Shown here: positions 1-10,370 of the stretch, piece after piece
How positions within the stretch are numbered: position 1 is the stretch's first letter
Layout of the letters: each line of letters opens with the position of its first letter
Assembly: GCF_014066305.1 (NCBI RefSeq)
Contig: NW_023501075.1
Coordinates: 387,001 to 451,000, forward strand
Direction: 5' to 3'
DNA: 64,000 bases
Origin: Letharia columbiana
Lineage: Eukaryota > Ascomycota > Lecanoromycetes > Lecanorales > Parmeliaceae
Notes under the pieces: generated by a model
What the model saw: only the letters and a program-made list of their open reading frames with translations
What the model was told of the DNA's origin: nothing
Database searches by the model: none
Translations under genes and position numbers: made by a program

Positions 1-234
1 GAAGTCTACAGATATGTGAGATGGTGTGCAAGGCCCATGTTAAAAAGGGGGTTCAAGCCATCTAGAATGATGAATGGTAGGCGCCTGCCAGTGCCTTCAA
101 TCTAGTGCATATGCCGCAGCTGGGGACGAAGGAGCGAAATGCAGCAAAGTGTAGCGAACGATGGCTGTGTGAATTGTTTGGTGTGATATAATATGAATAA
201 TGGTTTATATGAGTGGGAAATGTGGACTACATAG

Positions 235-476
235 GGCCGCCAAGACCTGTGCCAAGCAAGGGCCCATGGCCAAGACTGGTTACTTGATAAAGAGAGGACA
301 CCAATCGATCTAGCGATATCCGGCCAAGCGGAAGGATCTATCGGTGTCCTCGTTTCATCAAGTAACTCACTTCTGGACAACAGGAGTAGGTAGAAAGCAT
401 GACATGGACGGCCGCCAAGACCTACGCCAAGCAGAAGTCCATGCCAAGACCTATGCCAAGAGTCTTGGTAGGTAGA
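235..476. repeat. Short imperfect direct repeats
   Basis: A segment of about 40 bp beginning GGCCGCCAAGACCT, followed by GCCAAGCA and a CCATG..CCAAGAC tail, occurs at about 235-276 and again at about 410-450. The core CCAAGACCTATGCCAAG recurs once more just downstream, and a GGTAGAAA(G/C)CATGA motif occurs at about 390 and 470. No gene can be supported here; the open frames on the minus strand look random. Confidence 0.5.
278..368. repeat. Imperfect inverted repeat, 33 bp arms
   Basis: The left arm (278-310, starting GGTTACTTGATAAAGAGAGG) and the right arm (335-368, whose reverse complement starts GAGTTACTTGATGAAACGAGG) match with about five mismatches around a 24 bp centre. This could be a small foldback element or the remains of an inverted-repeat transposon. 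There are no clear target duplications. Confidence 0.5.
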
Positions 477-480
477 AACC

Positions 481-1417
481 ATGAACACAAATGGTCCAAA
501 TGATGACAGTCAGGCATAGTACGAAGCGGCTTGGGGGAGCATGGCCTGACGAGATGAATTGTAGGATCCATGGGTGCTATATGGAGTGAGTAGGACCTAC
601 CAGTGAGCAGAGACGAAGGTGGGATGTGACGCCAGCGAAGAGTCGCTGGTATGAGTGATAGAAGTAGGGAGCAGCGTGCGGTGGATCTAGAAGAGACATG
701 GATGCTGGCGCGTCCAGCAGTGATGTGAACCGGATGATTCTGCCGGAGCCAGGGCCCTTTGCGATAGAGAATTCTCAAGATACTATGGAGAGGTGTATGT
801 CACTTCCACGCGTTGTGCTAGACAATAGAGGTTGTTCTACGCGACAGTGCGAGACGAATGGGGGAGCGCGATGACCTAAGAGGATAAAATGCTGCGCAGT
901 CTTTAGTCTATGACCATGCGTGTCGATCTTCGCCGATAATCGTGCGCTCCAAGTATGATGGCCGAGATCACGTGATATGTTGGCCATGGGATGGATGGTC
1001 ACAAAATCCTTCATTCTGAGTCGGATTCATCTGCAGGCTGCAGTGCCAACTCGGTTTCCAGCGTAGAGTCGCGGAGCGGTGGAGGATAATTGATGAGTCC
1101 ATGGTGGGGTAAAATCGGGGTGGGCTGTAAAGTAAGACCGTGCCTGATTGGCTGGATTCGCTTACCCTAGCCGGTTTTGAACAACAAAACCCGGGCCCCC
1201 CTCCCAAATTTTTCTCTTCTTCCTTTTGTTTTCATCCTTTCCACGGTGGTCTACCTGGATACCATCACCCACTATTAGCATTTGTGGGCCATCAAAGATC
1301 ATCAAAATCTATCATCGATCCTTACATACCTGTTTCGAGTATCACCCTCCCTTTCTTGGTCCGTGTCCTATTCCTCGCCGTCTCATACTCCACCCTCCCA
1401 TTTCATCCGCCCCAACC
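481..1417. other. Intergenic, no gene seen
   Basis: Only short unrelated open frames on both strands. Positions 1195-1417 are pyrimidine-rich and probably form the leader of the gene starting at 1418. Confidence 0.5.
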
Positions 1418-2023
1418 ATGTCGTCGACCACCCCGACCATCAACAAGACAACTTCCATCAACCAAAACTTATTGACTCAATTCGTCAAAACCAAAAAGAG
1501 TAAACATTCGAAAGAAGTCATGATTCACCAATCAAGGGCGACGCCGCCGCCAGATGACTTCGTGCTCTTTCCACAAGAGGTAATTAAGGAGAAGCATTCG
1601 AGTATCAGAGCTGCCAAATCATGCCAACCTACCGCAACAAAAAGCGCAAAAAGTTCGTCGTCACCGATGCCTCGACATCACGTCATTGAGCCCAAGTCAG
1701 CCACAGCTTCACGGCGAGAAGCTCGCAGGCCCTCGAGACGACCAGTATGCTTGGAACATATGTCGACAGTCAATTGTACTGTCGACTGCGCCAACGCCAA
1801 GCCACTGGCGCATCTGAAGATGCCGCCTAAGGCGCCATCACCACCGCGCCTGCCCACGCCTGATCTATCTGACCTTGAGGACGATGATCTCTGGTCTTGC
1901 TGTGGATCGTCTTGGTCTTCTTTGAGTAAGGAGAGTATTCGCTGCAACCGTAACGCTGACATCATGTGGGATGAAATGGGTGCGTCATCCAATCCTTGGC
2001 ATCAAGGCAACAGAATTCGCTGA
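1418..2023 (+). CDS. Hypothetical protein, Ser/Lys-rich with acidic tail motif
   Basis: I do not recognise this 201 aa protein. It is low in complexity and basic/serine-rich over residues 1-130, with several Arg/Lys clusters. Near the C-terminus it has a compact motif, PTPDLSDLEDDDLWSCC, that looks like a short conserved docking or transactivation motif. There is no signal peptide or membrane segment. I chose the ATG at 1418 because it has an ACC-ATG-type context (CCAACCATG) right after a C/T-rich leader. The frame stays open back to an ATG at 1226, which would add 64 residues, but that extension reads like untranslated sequence. Single exon. It could be a fungal nuclear orphan; no function is assigned. 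Confidence 0.55.
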   Translation: MSSTTPTINKTTSINQNLLTQFVKTKKSKHSKEVMIHQSRATPPPDDFVLFPQEVIKEKHSSIRAAKSCQPTATKSAKSSSSPMPRHHVIEPKSATASRREARRPSRRPVCLEHMSTVNCTVDCANAKPLAHLKMPPKAPSPPRLPTPDLSDLEDDDLWSCCGSSWSSLSKESIRCNRNADIMWDEMGASSNPWHQGNRIR

Positions 2024-2644
2024 CGATACTGAAGAAGGGAAGCTGACGAAAGGAAAGGCATGGCAGAGTAGAAGCAGCAGTGATGCGAGAAAAGCGGCAC
2101 TCAAAAGAGATTGCTGATTTGGGGGCAGGATCTGGAGAGAGCTCGGCGCTATTTATAACTGGATGGATACGAGCAGACGATTTCCCTATATATAGCTGGA
2201 TTCGTTTCTTTCTCAAGTATTATGAGGTCATGGTAGAGCGATGTCAATAGCTGTCAGAAGTATTAGAACATACCAGTAGTGGAAAATGGACTGCCATCCT
2301 AAAGCGTGCAAGTTCAGGACCGATGGCGTCCCTTGGAGTCCGAGTCGTATCCTCGCCAATCTATGGTCGCAATCCGATGCAATCTTAGGCTCTAGGGTCA
2401 AAGAAGCATCACACTGTATGTTCGGAGGATTCTAAGTCAAAATCGATGGAATTTGAAAGAATTGTCTTTGCTCATGGTATGAGGTGATGTTGAAGCTCAA
2501 TGTACTATTTCTGTTTAGGCTTGGTGTCACTCTAGCCCGTGCGAGCATAGCGCGAAATTCTACCCGAAGTCTTTCACACAAAGATCTAGCATTATCGACA
2601 ACCACAAAGACTTCATTTTCCTTTTCTACGAACAGTGAATCAAG
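2024..2644. other. Intergenic, promoter region of RPL23
   Basis: No coding frame with recognisable content. The stretch separates the orphan gene from the ribosomal protein gene and must hold the RPL23 promoter; I see no clear TATA box. Confidence 0.4.
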
Positions 2645-3429
2645 ATGGCTAAGAGAGGGTACGCACGGCTATCAACATATCCGCCATAACAGGCTCCTAG
2701 CTGACTTGAATACCTACAGACGCGGTGGTGCCTCGGGCAACAAGCTCAAGATGACTCTCGGTCTCCCAGTGTACGCACCACTTCCTACCAATAGCGCCCA
2801 ATGCCTGCACTCTAGATCTAGACTGACTTGGCTTCCACAGCGGCGCTGTCATGAACTGCTGCGACAACTCCGGCGCACGAAACCTCTACATCATCTCCGT
2901 CAAAGGCATCGGTGCCCGTCTCAATCGTCTTCCCGCTGCTGGTGTTGGTGACATGGTGATGGCTACAGTCAAGAAGGGAAAGCCTGAGCTGCGAAAGAAG
3001 GTCATGCCGGCTGTGGTGGTACGGCAGAGCAAGCCGTGGAGGAGGGCGGATGGCGTCTATCTGTACTTCGAGGATAATGCTGGTGTGGTGAGTGATCATC
3101 CTTGTGTGGATGTGAATCTTAAGGCTACGAGACTGTCGAGATTGCTTTGGTGGACCTTATACGAGAAGAGATGGGATCAGCGGCAAGATTGGCATGACTG
3201 CAGCTGGGACGTTCCAACGGTCAATCGCGGCCTTTGAGCAATGACACGCTGACGCAGCTATCCTACAGATTGTCAATCCAAAAGGTGAAATGAAGGGGTC
3301 GGCTATCACAGGTCCCGTAGGAAAGGAGGCGGCAGAGCTGTGGCCGGTATTTACTTACCCGTCCACCGTGCGAAGCTTCTGCTAACAAGCATCCAGCGTA
3401 TTGCAAGCAATTCGGGTGTCGTGATGTGA
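2645..3429 (+). CDS. RPL23: 60S ribosomal protein L23 (uL14)
   Basis: Encodes large-subunit protein uL14, which sits at the subunit interface near the sarcin-ricin loop and contacts the small subunit. Five exons: 2645-2658, 2720-2770, 2841-3087, 3269-3346 and 3397-3429, with introns of 61, 70, 181 and 50 bp, all GT..AG. The spliced product is 140 aa, the usual length for eukaryotic uL14. Recognisable blocks are [15 protein letters not shown] at the start, [19 protein letters not shown] in exon 3, the L14 signature region [20 protein letters not shown], and the ending IASNSGVVM. The first exon codes for only four complete residues, an intron-early layout typical of fungal ribosomal genes. The frame is fully open across all junctions, so the gene looks functional. 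Confidence 0.96.
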
Positions 3430-3789
3430 GGATGGTGAATTGCATGGAACAGCAAGAACGAAGATGAGCACTGATAGCTTGATATAGCCTCTGCCGTGTC
3501 TAGACAGCTCAAATCAATGGAGATGTTTGCAAACGGAGGCGCTGTCACCAGCTGTGTCTCTGTCTATTGTGCATCAATGCGATTCTGTGGGGCCAATTGC
3601 TGAATTGCCAATGGATGTAGAGCGCCATAGTAGAGCAGCCATGAGCTGTTAATAGGCTTGATTGTATAGTGTAGATTTGGAGCTAGCAATGCGATCGCCA
3701 GCTGAAGCTCTGTCCAACATCTTAACTTCTCCCCTGAGCTTCACCCACAATCCAACCTACACACATGTACAGGTAGGAAATTATTCTTC
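3430..3789. other. Intergenic
   Basis: RPL23 3' region and promoter of the phosphoesterase gene. Nothing else seen. Confidence 0.4.
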
Positions 3790-5325
3790 ATGCATCAAAT
3801 CTTTATAGCTATCTGCTGTATCCTCTACACAGTTGCAAATCTATCGACATGCTACCTGTATCTCTACCCGCTTCTCAAAGGCTGCAGCTTCCCGACTCCA
3901 CCCGCCCAACAGGACGCCCAGACCTCCAATAGCTACATCGCAGGCCAAGTCCCACCTTTCCGTCTCCTTGTACTCGGAGACCCCCAGTTAGAGGGTGACT
4001 CGTCCCTCCACGAAACCACCAATGGCTCCTTTCCCAGTCTCGAGAATGTCTGGTCAGACATAAAGACCGGCAGAACCCGAGAGGAGCGGTCGGACATATT
4101 CCTGGCACACTGGCGAGATCTTATCTACACGGACATACCGCGCCTTTTCCAGTCCTACCGCAAGCGATTAGACCTCTTCGGCAATGACTACTACCTCGCC
4201 CACATCTACCGCTCGCTGCACTGGTCTACGCACCCGACACATGTCGCTGTGCTGGGAGACTTGATTGGGAGTCAATGGGTCACTGATGAGGAATTCGAGC
4301 GACGGGGGACGCGATATTGGAAGAGGGTGTTTAATGGTGGCACCAGGGTTGAGGACGAGCTCACCGACAAAGTTCGTACTGAGATCATCGGTCTGGATGA
4401 GAAATGGGTGAATAGGGTCATCAATGTGGCTGGAAACCATGACATCGGATACGCTGGTGATATCACTTCGGACAGGCTTCAAAGGTTTGAGAGGGTCTTT
4501 GGCAAGGTGAACTGGGAGACAAGATTGAGGCTGCCTTTTCCTGAGGAGGAAGGTCAAGAAGTACCTGAGTTGAGGCTCATTGTGCTCAATTCGCTGAACC
4601 TCGACCCGCCAGCGCTCGACTCAAGTATTCAAGCCGACACCTATAAGTTCATGAACGACGTCATCTCGTCTTCGCGGCCTGTCGAGGACAAGACCAGTGG
4701 GACCATCCTACTCACCCATCTACCGCTCTACAAAGAAGCTGGCGTGTGCGTGGACGGGCCTTACTTCACCTATCACCAGGAACAGTACGGTGCTGGGGTC
4801 AAGGAGCAAAATCATCTCAGCTACGATGCAAGTATGAACATACTGGAGGGAATCTACGGCATGAGTGGGAACCTAGAAGCTCCTGGCAATGGCTTTGGCA
4901 GAAAGGGCATAATATTGACCGGCCACGATCACGAAGGCTGCGGCGTCTACCATTACCTACCTGAGCATGAGGATTTCGCGTCGAGAGCTTGGGCTGCGGA
5001 AAATTGGAACACGACAAGCTTTTCTCGACACGGTGCCGTTCCAGGTATCCCTGAAATTACGGTCCGAAGCATGATGGGCGACTTTGGTGGAAATGCTGGC
5101 TTGCTGAGCGCCTGGTTCGACCCCAACGTCAAAGAATGGAAGTTTCAGTACTCGACATGCGCTTTGGGATCACAGCATATTTGGTGGGCAGTACATGTCT
5201 TGGATATGATTACTGTTGTGTATTTGGGTATCGTGGGCTGGAGACTATATGTACAAAACGGCATCGTTGGATGGAGCCTATACACAGCTCGAGAGAATGG
5301 GGATGCTAAGGAGAAGACGCTGTGA
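3790..5325 (+). CDS. Cdc1/Ted1/PGAP5-type metallophosphoesterase
   Basis: A 511 aa calcineurin-like phosphoesterase of the Cdc1/Ted1/PGAP5 group, membrane enzymes of the ER/Golgi that remodel ethanolamine phosphate on GPI anchors. An N-terminal hydrophobic segment (about residues 4-28) would anchor it. The metal-binding motifs appear in order: GDPQLEGD (about 63-70), VLGDLIGS (about 154), GNHD (about 216), THLPLY (about 309) and GHDHEGC (about 378). A second hydrophobic stretch near the C-terminus (about 460-485) suggests a second membrane segment. Single exon. The start is the first ATG of the frame; an additional upstream exon cannot be excluded because family members vary at the N-terminus. 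Which of the Cdc1 or Ted1 branches it belongs to cannot be decided by eye. Confidence 0.9.
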   Translation: MHQIFIAICCILYTVANLSTCYLYLYPLLKGCSFPTPPAQQDAQTSNSYIAGQVPPFRLLVLGDPQLEGDSSLHETTNGSFPSLENVWSDIKTGRTREERSDIFLAHWRDLIYTDIPRLFQSYRKRLDLFGNDYYLAHIYRSLHWSTHPTHVAVLGDLIGSQWVTDEEFERRGTRYWKRVFNGGTRVEDELTDKVRTEIIGLDEKWVNRVINVAGNHDIGYAGDITSDRLQRFERVFGKVNWETRLRLPFPEEEGQEVPELRLIVLNSLNLDPPALDSSIQADTYKFMNDVISSSRPVEDKTSGTILLTHLPLYKEAGVCVDGPYFTYHQEQYGAGVKEQNHLSYDASMNILEGIYGMSGNLEAPGNGFGRKGIILTGHDHEGCGVYHYLPEHEDFASRAWAAENWNTTSFSRHGAVPGIPEITVRSMMGDFGGNAGLLSAWFDPNVKEWKFQYSTCALGSQHIWWAVHVLDMITVVYLGIVGWRLYVQNGIVGWSLYTARENGDAKEKTL

Positions 5326-5465
5326 GCCCATGGAGCTAAACCCGAACCGGATACATAGTTGGAAGGGCCCTTCACCAATCAATACATCACTCGAGAACGC
5401 CCAAAGAGCGATTGAAGCTTGGCATTGGCATCAATCCCGGTGTCCCAACCCGACTCTATCTGAGA

Positions 5466-6017
5466 TTATGACCCGCCTCCCGTCACCGCCCTCAGCAATC
5501 CCATGTACAGATTGAACGTCACCATCATCCCTGTGGGCCTGTGTATAAAGTTGATCTGGTACGTGTTTATGTAACCTCTCTTGGTCATCCTCAGCATATC
5601 CAACGCAAAGTGCTGTACGATTATCCAGCTGACGACGACCCTAGGCGGCGCCACAACCTCTAGTAAAAGCTGTCCAAGCCATATTTGGTAACCACATGAA
5701 GCGGGAGTCAATGTGATGGCCGCGTACGCGGCGAGGTCCTCATAGAAGTCTTGCATAACCGCGGCGGCCGTGCCGATTGGTAGCATACAGGTAAAATCGT
5801 GTTGGTCGACTATCCATTCTGGGCCCATGAGGTATGGCACAAAGGTGACTCGAGGCTTGAGCAATGTTGGAGCGACAAAGGGTAAGGCATCCAGGCGGTC
5901 AAAGGAGAGTCCTCGGCGCGATGCATGGTATTGGTTTCTTGCCTGCTCATGTGAGACTAGGGAAGACAGAACAATGATGAAAATGGTCGTGGAGAGTATC
6001 AGCAGCCTGGATAACAT
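5466..6017 (-). CDS. Small hydrophobic orphan protein, probable signal anchor
   Basis: Not recognised. The minus-strand frame is open from 6083 to 5466. The Met at 6017 gives a 183 aa protein that begins directly with a signal-peptide-like segment (MLSRLLILSTTIFIIVLSS), so I prefer it over the upstream Met at 6083, which would bury that segment. The rest contains alternating hydrophobic stretches (for example VVVSWIIVQHFALDML) and three Cys. Convergent with the phosphoesterase gene, with about 140 bp between stop codons. It may be a membrane or secreted orphan. There is no homology-based support, so it could also be a chance frame. Confidence 0.4.
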   Translation of the reverse strand: MLSRLLILSTTIFIIVLSSLVSHEQARNQYHASRRGLSFDRLDALPFVAPTLLKPRVTFVPYLMGPEWIVDQHDFTCMLPIGTAAAVMQDFYEDLAAYAAITLTPASCGYQIWLGQLLLEVVAPPRVVVSWIIVQHFALDMLRMTKRGYINTYQINFIHRPTGMMVTFNLYMGLLRAVTGGGS

Positions 6018-6083
6018 TGGTGGCAGTTGCAAGGACTGCGAGAGATTTTCCCGTGCGAAACGGAAAGCGCAAAATGCAGACAT

Positions 6084-6605
6084 CAGGCTATATGCGTCAT
6101 GGCCGTGGGCGGGAATAAAGATCCTATCCAGAATGTCTCCTATTGGGTCAGATTATAGCAACAGTGCCGATTGTAGCCTGTCGCTTGTGGCATTTTGCCC
6201 TGAGCGCGTTTTTGGACTTCATCTTTTGGACGGATCAGCGTAGGATTGCTTTCTTTCCCAACGATGCGTCTCCATTGGACGAAGATAGATCTTTTCAATC
6301 TTATGTAGCATGCACGGGCTACAGATAAGAATGACCTGCAGTATCATACTACCATACAAGCCTTCTCTAGGCATATCCCGTCACAACCCTTATCTGTAGC
6401 TGTACCCCAATACAATAACAGAAGGATGTGTACTTTCCGTTGCGGCTTCAGACTGAAAAAACATCAGTAGTCCAGTGGTAAAGCCAGGTCCTAAGTAGAC
6501 CCTTCCCAGTTTACCGTGTGACGTAAGCTCTTCCGTGCAACTTGCGAGAAGCCTCAGGCTCTTAGGGTCAACAATGCGTTTGCCCGAATTATTGCCTGCT
6601 CCTTC
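6084..6605. other. Intergenic, malic enzyme promoter region
   Basis: No coding content recognised. Contains the CRE-like octamer listed separately. Confidence 0.4.
6519..6526 (+). promoter_or_regulatory. CRE/ATF-like octamer TGACGTAA
   Basis: TGACGTAA lies 80 bp upstream of the malic enzyme start codon. It matches the consensus for fungal bZIP (ATF/CREB-type) factors. A single short match can arise by chance. Confidence 0.3.
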
Positions 6606-9188
6606 ATGGCATCTATTACACCATCACATAACAGCATTCTGAAACGTCGTACAATAAAGTCATTGACCTCAGCCCGCCAAAGTTGCTTGATCAACCCTCC
6701 TCTCCTACAGACCTCCTCCCGCAACATGGCTTCTTACCCTAAAGATAAGAAAAATCCTAAATTTGGCCATCTCCCTCTGTCAACCTCTGGTCCTGAAGAA
6801 TGTGCTTTGACTGTATTCATTGCCCAACTCCCTTACCCATTCTCTCGACCAACCCATCCTGACTACCGATCCAGGGCTCAGCACTCCTCCGTTCCCCCTA
6901 CCACAACAAAGGTAGCGCCTTTCCATCCAATGAACGCAAAGACTTCAAGCTCTACGGCCTACTACCTCCTAATGTACAGACGTTGGAAGCCCAGGTCGAA
7001 CGAGCCTATCGACAGTATTGCAGTCGTACCGACGCCTTGGCGAAGAATACTTTTATGACGAGTATGAAAGAGCAGAATGAGGTGCTTTACTATAAGGTAC
7101 GTGTCCTAATCTACCTCCTCTATTCTTTTCTAGTTCGTTGAACTCTGCTTGCGTGCATCGTCGCAAGATACTGACGGCCGCTTTCTTTGCGCATCTTTCA
7201 GCTGATACAAGAGCATCTCAAAGAGATGTTCGGTATCATATATACGCCTACCGAAGGTGATGCCATACAGCACTTTTCAAAGGTGTTCAGGAGACCAGAA
7301 GGCTGCTTTCTGAATGTCTTCGACCAAGATCGGATTGAGGACAATCTTGCTCAATGGGGTGATCCTGAGGACATTGACTATATTGTCGTGACTGATGGTG
7401 AAGAGGTGATTCTCCATGGACCCAGTTGACTTGGTTCGGAAAGGGTTGACCAGAGGACAGATTCTCGGCATTGGTGACCAAGGTAGGGAGGACCGATTCC
7501 AGTTTCATGGCACCCGCTCATGGTTGGCACAGGCGTTGGAGGCATTTTGATCTCCGTTGCCAAACTCGTTCTCACTACTCTTTGTGCCGGCATTCATCCC
7601 TCTCGGACATTGCCAGTCGTCCTTGACTGCGGTACAGACGTGCGTCACCTCTCTATTCGAGATGTTAACAAGCAGCTGACCATAGTCCAGAACCCCCAAC
7701 TACTGAACGATGATCTCTACCTCGGTCTTCGACGACCGCGAGTACGTGGTAAAGAGTACGATGAATTTGTCGACAAATTCGTCCAGTCCGTACGCAAGTT
7801 GTATCCCGGCGCCTATCTACACTTGTAAGTTGCATCCGCAACGCTTGAATACCTGATACATTGCTCACATGTGACAGCGAGGACTTTGGCTTGACCAATG
7901 CCCGAAGAATACTGGACAATTACAGGCCAGAGGTCGCTTGCTTCAATGACGACGTCCGTACGTACATTTCGGAGCTGGTTATTCCTATTTTGTAATGGAA
8001 TTGAGTCGCCAGACATGTTTCGGGAGCAAGAAGACCTTTTCACTCAAGAGATCTGTCTTGCAACTCCTTCTCCTAGCTCGATTAAACAGTGCTGACTCCG
8101 AAAACTGCGTAGAAGGAACAGGAGTCATCACACTGGCTGCTATCATGGCGGGTCTCCATGTCAGCGGCTTGAAACTCACAGATATGAGGCTGGTGGTCTT
8201 TGGCTCTGGAACAGCAGGAATCGGCATCGCGGATCAAGTTCGAGATGCCATTGCAGCTGAGAGCGGCAAGTCCAAGGAGGATGCAGCGAAGCAAATCTGG
8301 TAAGTAACAACAAAGATCCAAAATTGATCTTCGCTCACGATCTCCTGCAAGGTGCGTTGATAAACCTGGACTCTTGCTCAAATCCCAGGGTGAAGACCTC
8401 ACGATCGGCCAAGGCCCATTCGCTCGCGATGACAAAGAGTGGCAGGGCAAGGACCACAACGACCTCTTTACCGTGATCAAGGAAGTCAAGCCACATGTGT
8501 TGATCGGAACATCAACGAAACCAAAAGCCTTCAGCGAAGAGGTAGTCAGGGAGATGTCGAAGCATGTTGAAAGACCTATCATCTTCCCTTTGAGCAATCC
8601 TACTCGGTTGCATGAGGCGGATCCAAAGGACATCAATGAATGGTCAGAGGGCAAAGCTTTGATAGCTACTGGTAGTCCTTTCCCACCTGTGGAGTACAAT
8701 GGCAAGAAGTATGAAGTTGGTAAGTGAGCGGTAGACAACCCCTCCATGCAGGACCAGAGCTGATCATCTCTGCAGCTGAATGCAACAATTCGACTGCATT
8801 CCCCGGCATCGGTCTTGGCGCCGTCTTGTGTAGATCACGCCTCCTATCGGACAAGATGCTTGTAGCGGCAGTAAAAGCCATAGCCGCTCAATCGCCTGCT
8901 CTCAAAGACCCAGACAAAGGGCTCGTGCCAGATGTCATCGATGTACGAGAAATCAGCGTCCACGTTGCAAAGGCAGTCATTAAGCAAGCCATTGAAGAAG
9001 ACCTAGCTACCGAAAAAGATATCCCAGAGAACGACGAGGATCTCGAAGAATGGATCCGAGAGCAAATGTGGGAGCCACGCTACCGACCCTATGTCCGCGT
9101 CGATAAAGAAAAGGCAAGTAAGCACGGGAAGGGAGAGCTTGGAGTCGGCAGCGTGAGGAAAGAAGCGAAAGGACCGAAGCCTGAATAG
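6606..9188 (+). CDS. Malic enzyme, probable mitochondrial form
   Basis: Oxidative decarboxylation of malate to pyruvate with NAD(P)+. Ten exons (6606-6812, 6875-7096, 7202-7405, 7461-7482, 7533-7639, 7691-7824, 7878-7957, 8113-8299, 8352-8719, 8776-9188) with nine GT..AG introns of 50-155 bp join into an open frame of 647 aa. Motifs seen: KFGHLPLSTSGP near residue 52, active-site YTPTEGD (Tyr about 157), metal/substrate FNDDVQGTG (about 320), Rossmann FGSGTAGIG (about 355) and FPLSNPT. Residues 1-40 are rich in Ser/Thr/Arg and lack acids, like a mitochondrial presequence. A second ATG at 6726 (residue 41) would give a cytosolic form. Exon 4 is only 22 nt. Cofactor preference cannot be judged by eye. 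Confidence 0.93.
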
Positions 9189-9235
9189 TCCCTTTTCCAC
9201 ATCGCACGTGCGTACCTGTATTATAAACATAAAAG

Positions 9236-9600
9236 CTACACCTCCGTAGGCGCCAAAGCAACAAGACCAAACCCAACCTCATCCCCCAAAAACGTCCGCA
9301 CCCCCAAATCCAGCGCCCTCCCATTCAACGCACCCTCGCCCCTTCCCCTATCAAGCGGCCCCCTTCATCCCCCCATTCAACGCCCACAAACGCCCATCAT
9401 CCCCTTTCAGAAACGTAACGACATGACACCCGTACTCCTCCCCCCTCCCCAACCTTCATCTCCCCAGCCACCGCGTCTCTTCGCTGCGCCGCTCCGATCT
9501 CGGAAGAGTCGCAGAGCAGCTGCGCTTTACTAATTCGGATCGGACTGGAGTCATGAGAGGTTCAAGAGGGACCTCGATGTTTGAGGACGTGAGGTTGATC
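9236..9600 (-). pseudogene. Ubiquitin C-terminal hydrolase (UCH, C12) relic
   Basis: Fragments of a UCH-type deubiquitinase can be read on the minus strand, but only by changing frame at least three times: a VPLEPL..RSEL segment (about 9520-9600), AQLLCDSSEIGAAQ (about 9441-9540), GCHVVTFLKGDDGRLWALNG (9359-9437) and PLDRGRGEGALNGRALDLG running to LVALAPTEV and a stop at 9236. The order and spacing match the C-terminal half of the family (HYVCFV, LYELDG, GP, LVAL). The catalytic His is present but the Asp of the LDG motif reads Asn. The N-terminal half with the catalytic Cys is not recognisable upstream. The last shift is one extra G in a G5 run near 9359-9363. Confidence 0.6.
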
Positions 9601-10370
9601 GATGGTTTTGATGGTTTTGATGGCGTTGTTTTCGATATCACTGCACTTGATTGATCAGGGGCCGGTATTGTGGGAGCGGGTGTACGTGCTATATGGCACT
9701 GTCTATCGGTGGTTTGATGTTGATGTGATGAATAGGCTATCTGGATGGAATTGGAGACGAGGTTCTGTCCTATCGGCATGATGCCACGCGTCTAGGCTGA
9801 GGCATAATGGGGTCAAGGAGGCTGGGTTTGGTGAGTCAGAATACTATGGCTCCTTAGACTCTTGTCAGTTTCACTTTTGATGAACCCATCTGCGGATCTG
9901 GTCTAAGTCACAGTCAACTGGCTTCTGTTACTGTACGGCAGATGGCATTCATGGCTACGGCTACAGACCAGATGTGTCACCGTCCAAACCCTATTTGTTA
10001 ATAATCTCCACCTTGCCTGACGATGGCGATCGTTCTGCGAACAGCCCGTCTCTGATCATCACTTCAGTCGGAGGGCAAGATGATAAAACACGCCCTTCGT
10101 CCCTGGACAGCTGCTCCACCCACGGTGCTGAGTACTGGGCTAGCCTCATCCGCCAGTCTTACGGCGCCTTATACAGTGGTGGAACGCTAGACACGGAATG
10201 TCTGAAAGCTCCTCGTCGACGACGTGCAGGTAGGTATGATATGGAGAGTCGGGAGACGGGTTCCGCGGGGCATGACGGGGTTGTTGCTCCTCGCAGCCAT
10301 ATCTTGTGTTTTCCGAAGGGGTATGCTGATCTCCGAACTTTGCTAGATCGAGACAGCGCCGCTCTCGCAC
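9601..10370. other. Intergenic or unrecognisable relic sequence
   Basis: May include the decayed N-terminal half of the UCH relic and an upstream exon of the LRR gene. The open frame at 9974-10501 on the plus strand has no recognisable content. Confidence 0.3.

Noticed and set aside
1226..1417. N-terminal extension of the orphan gene at 1418
   Set aside because: Reads as a C/T-rich leader without protein-like composition; kept only as an alternative start.
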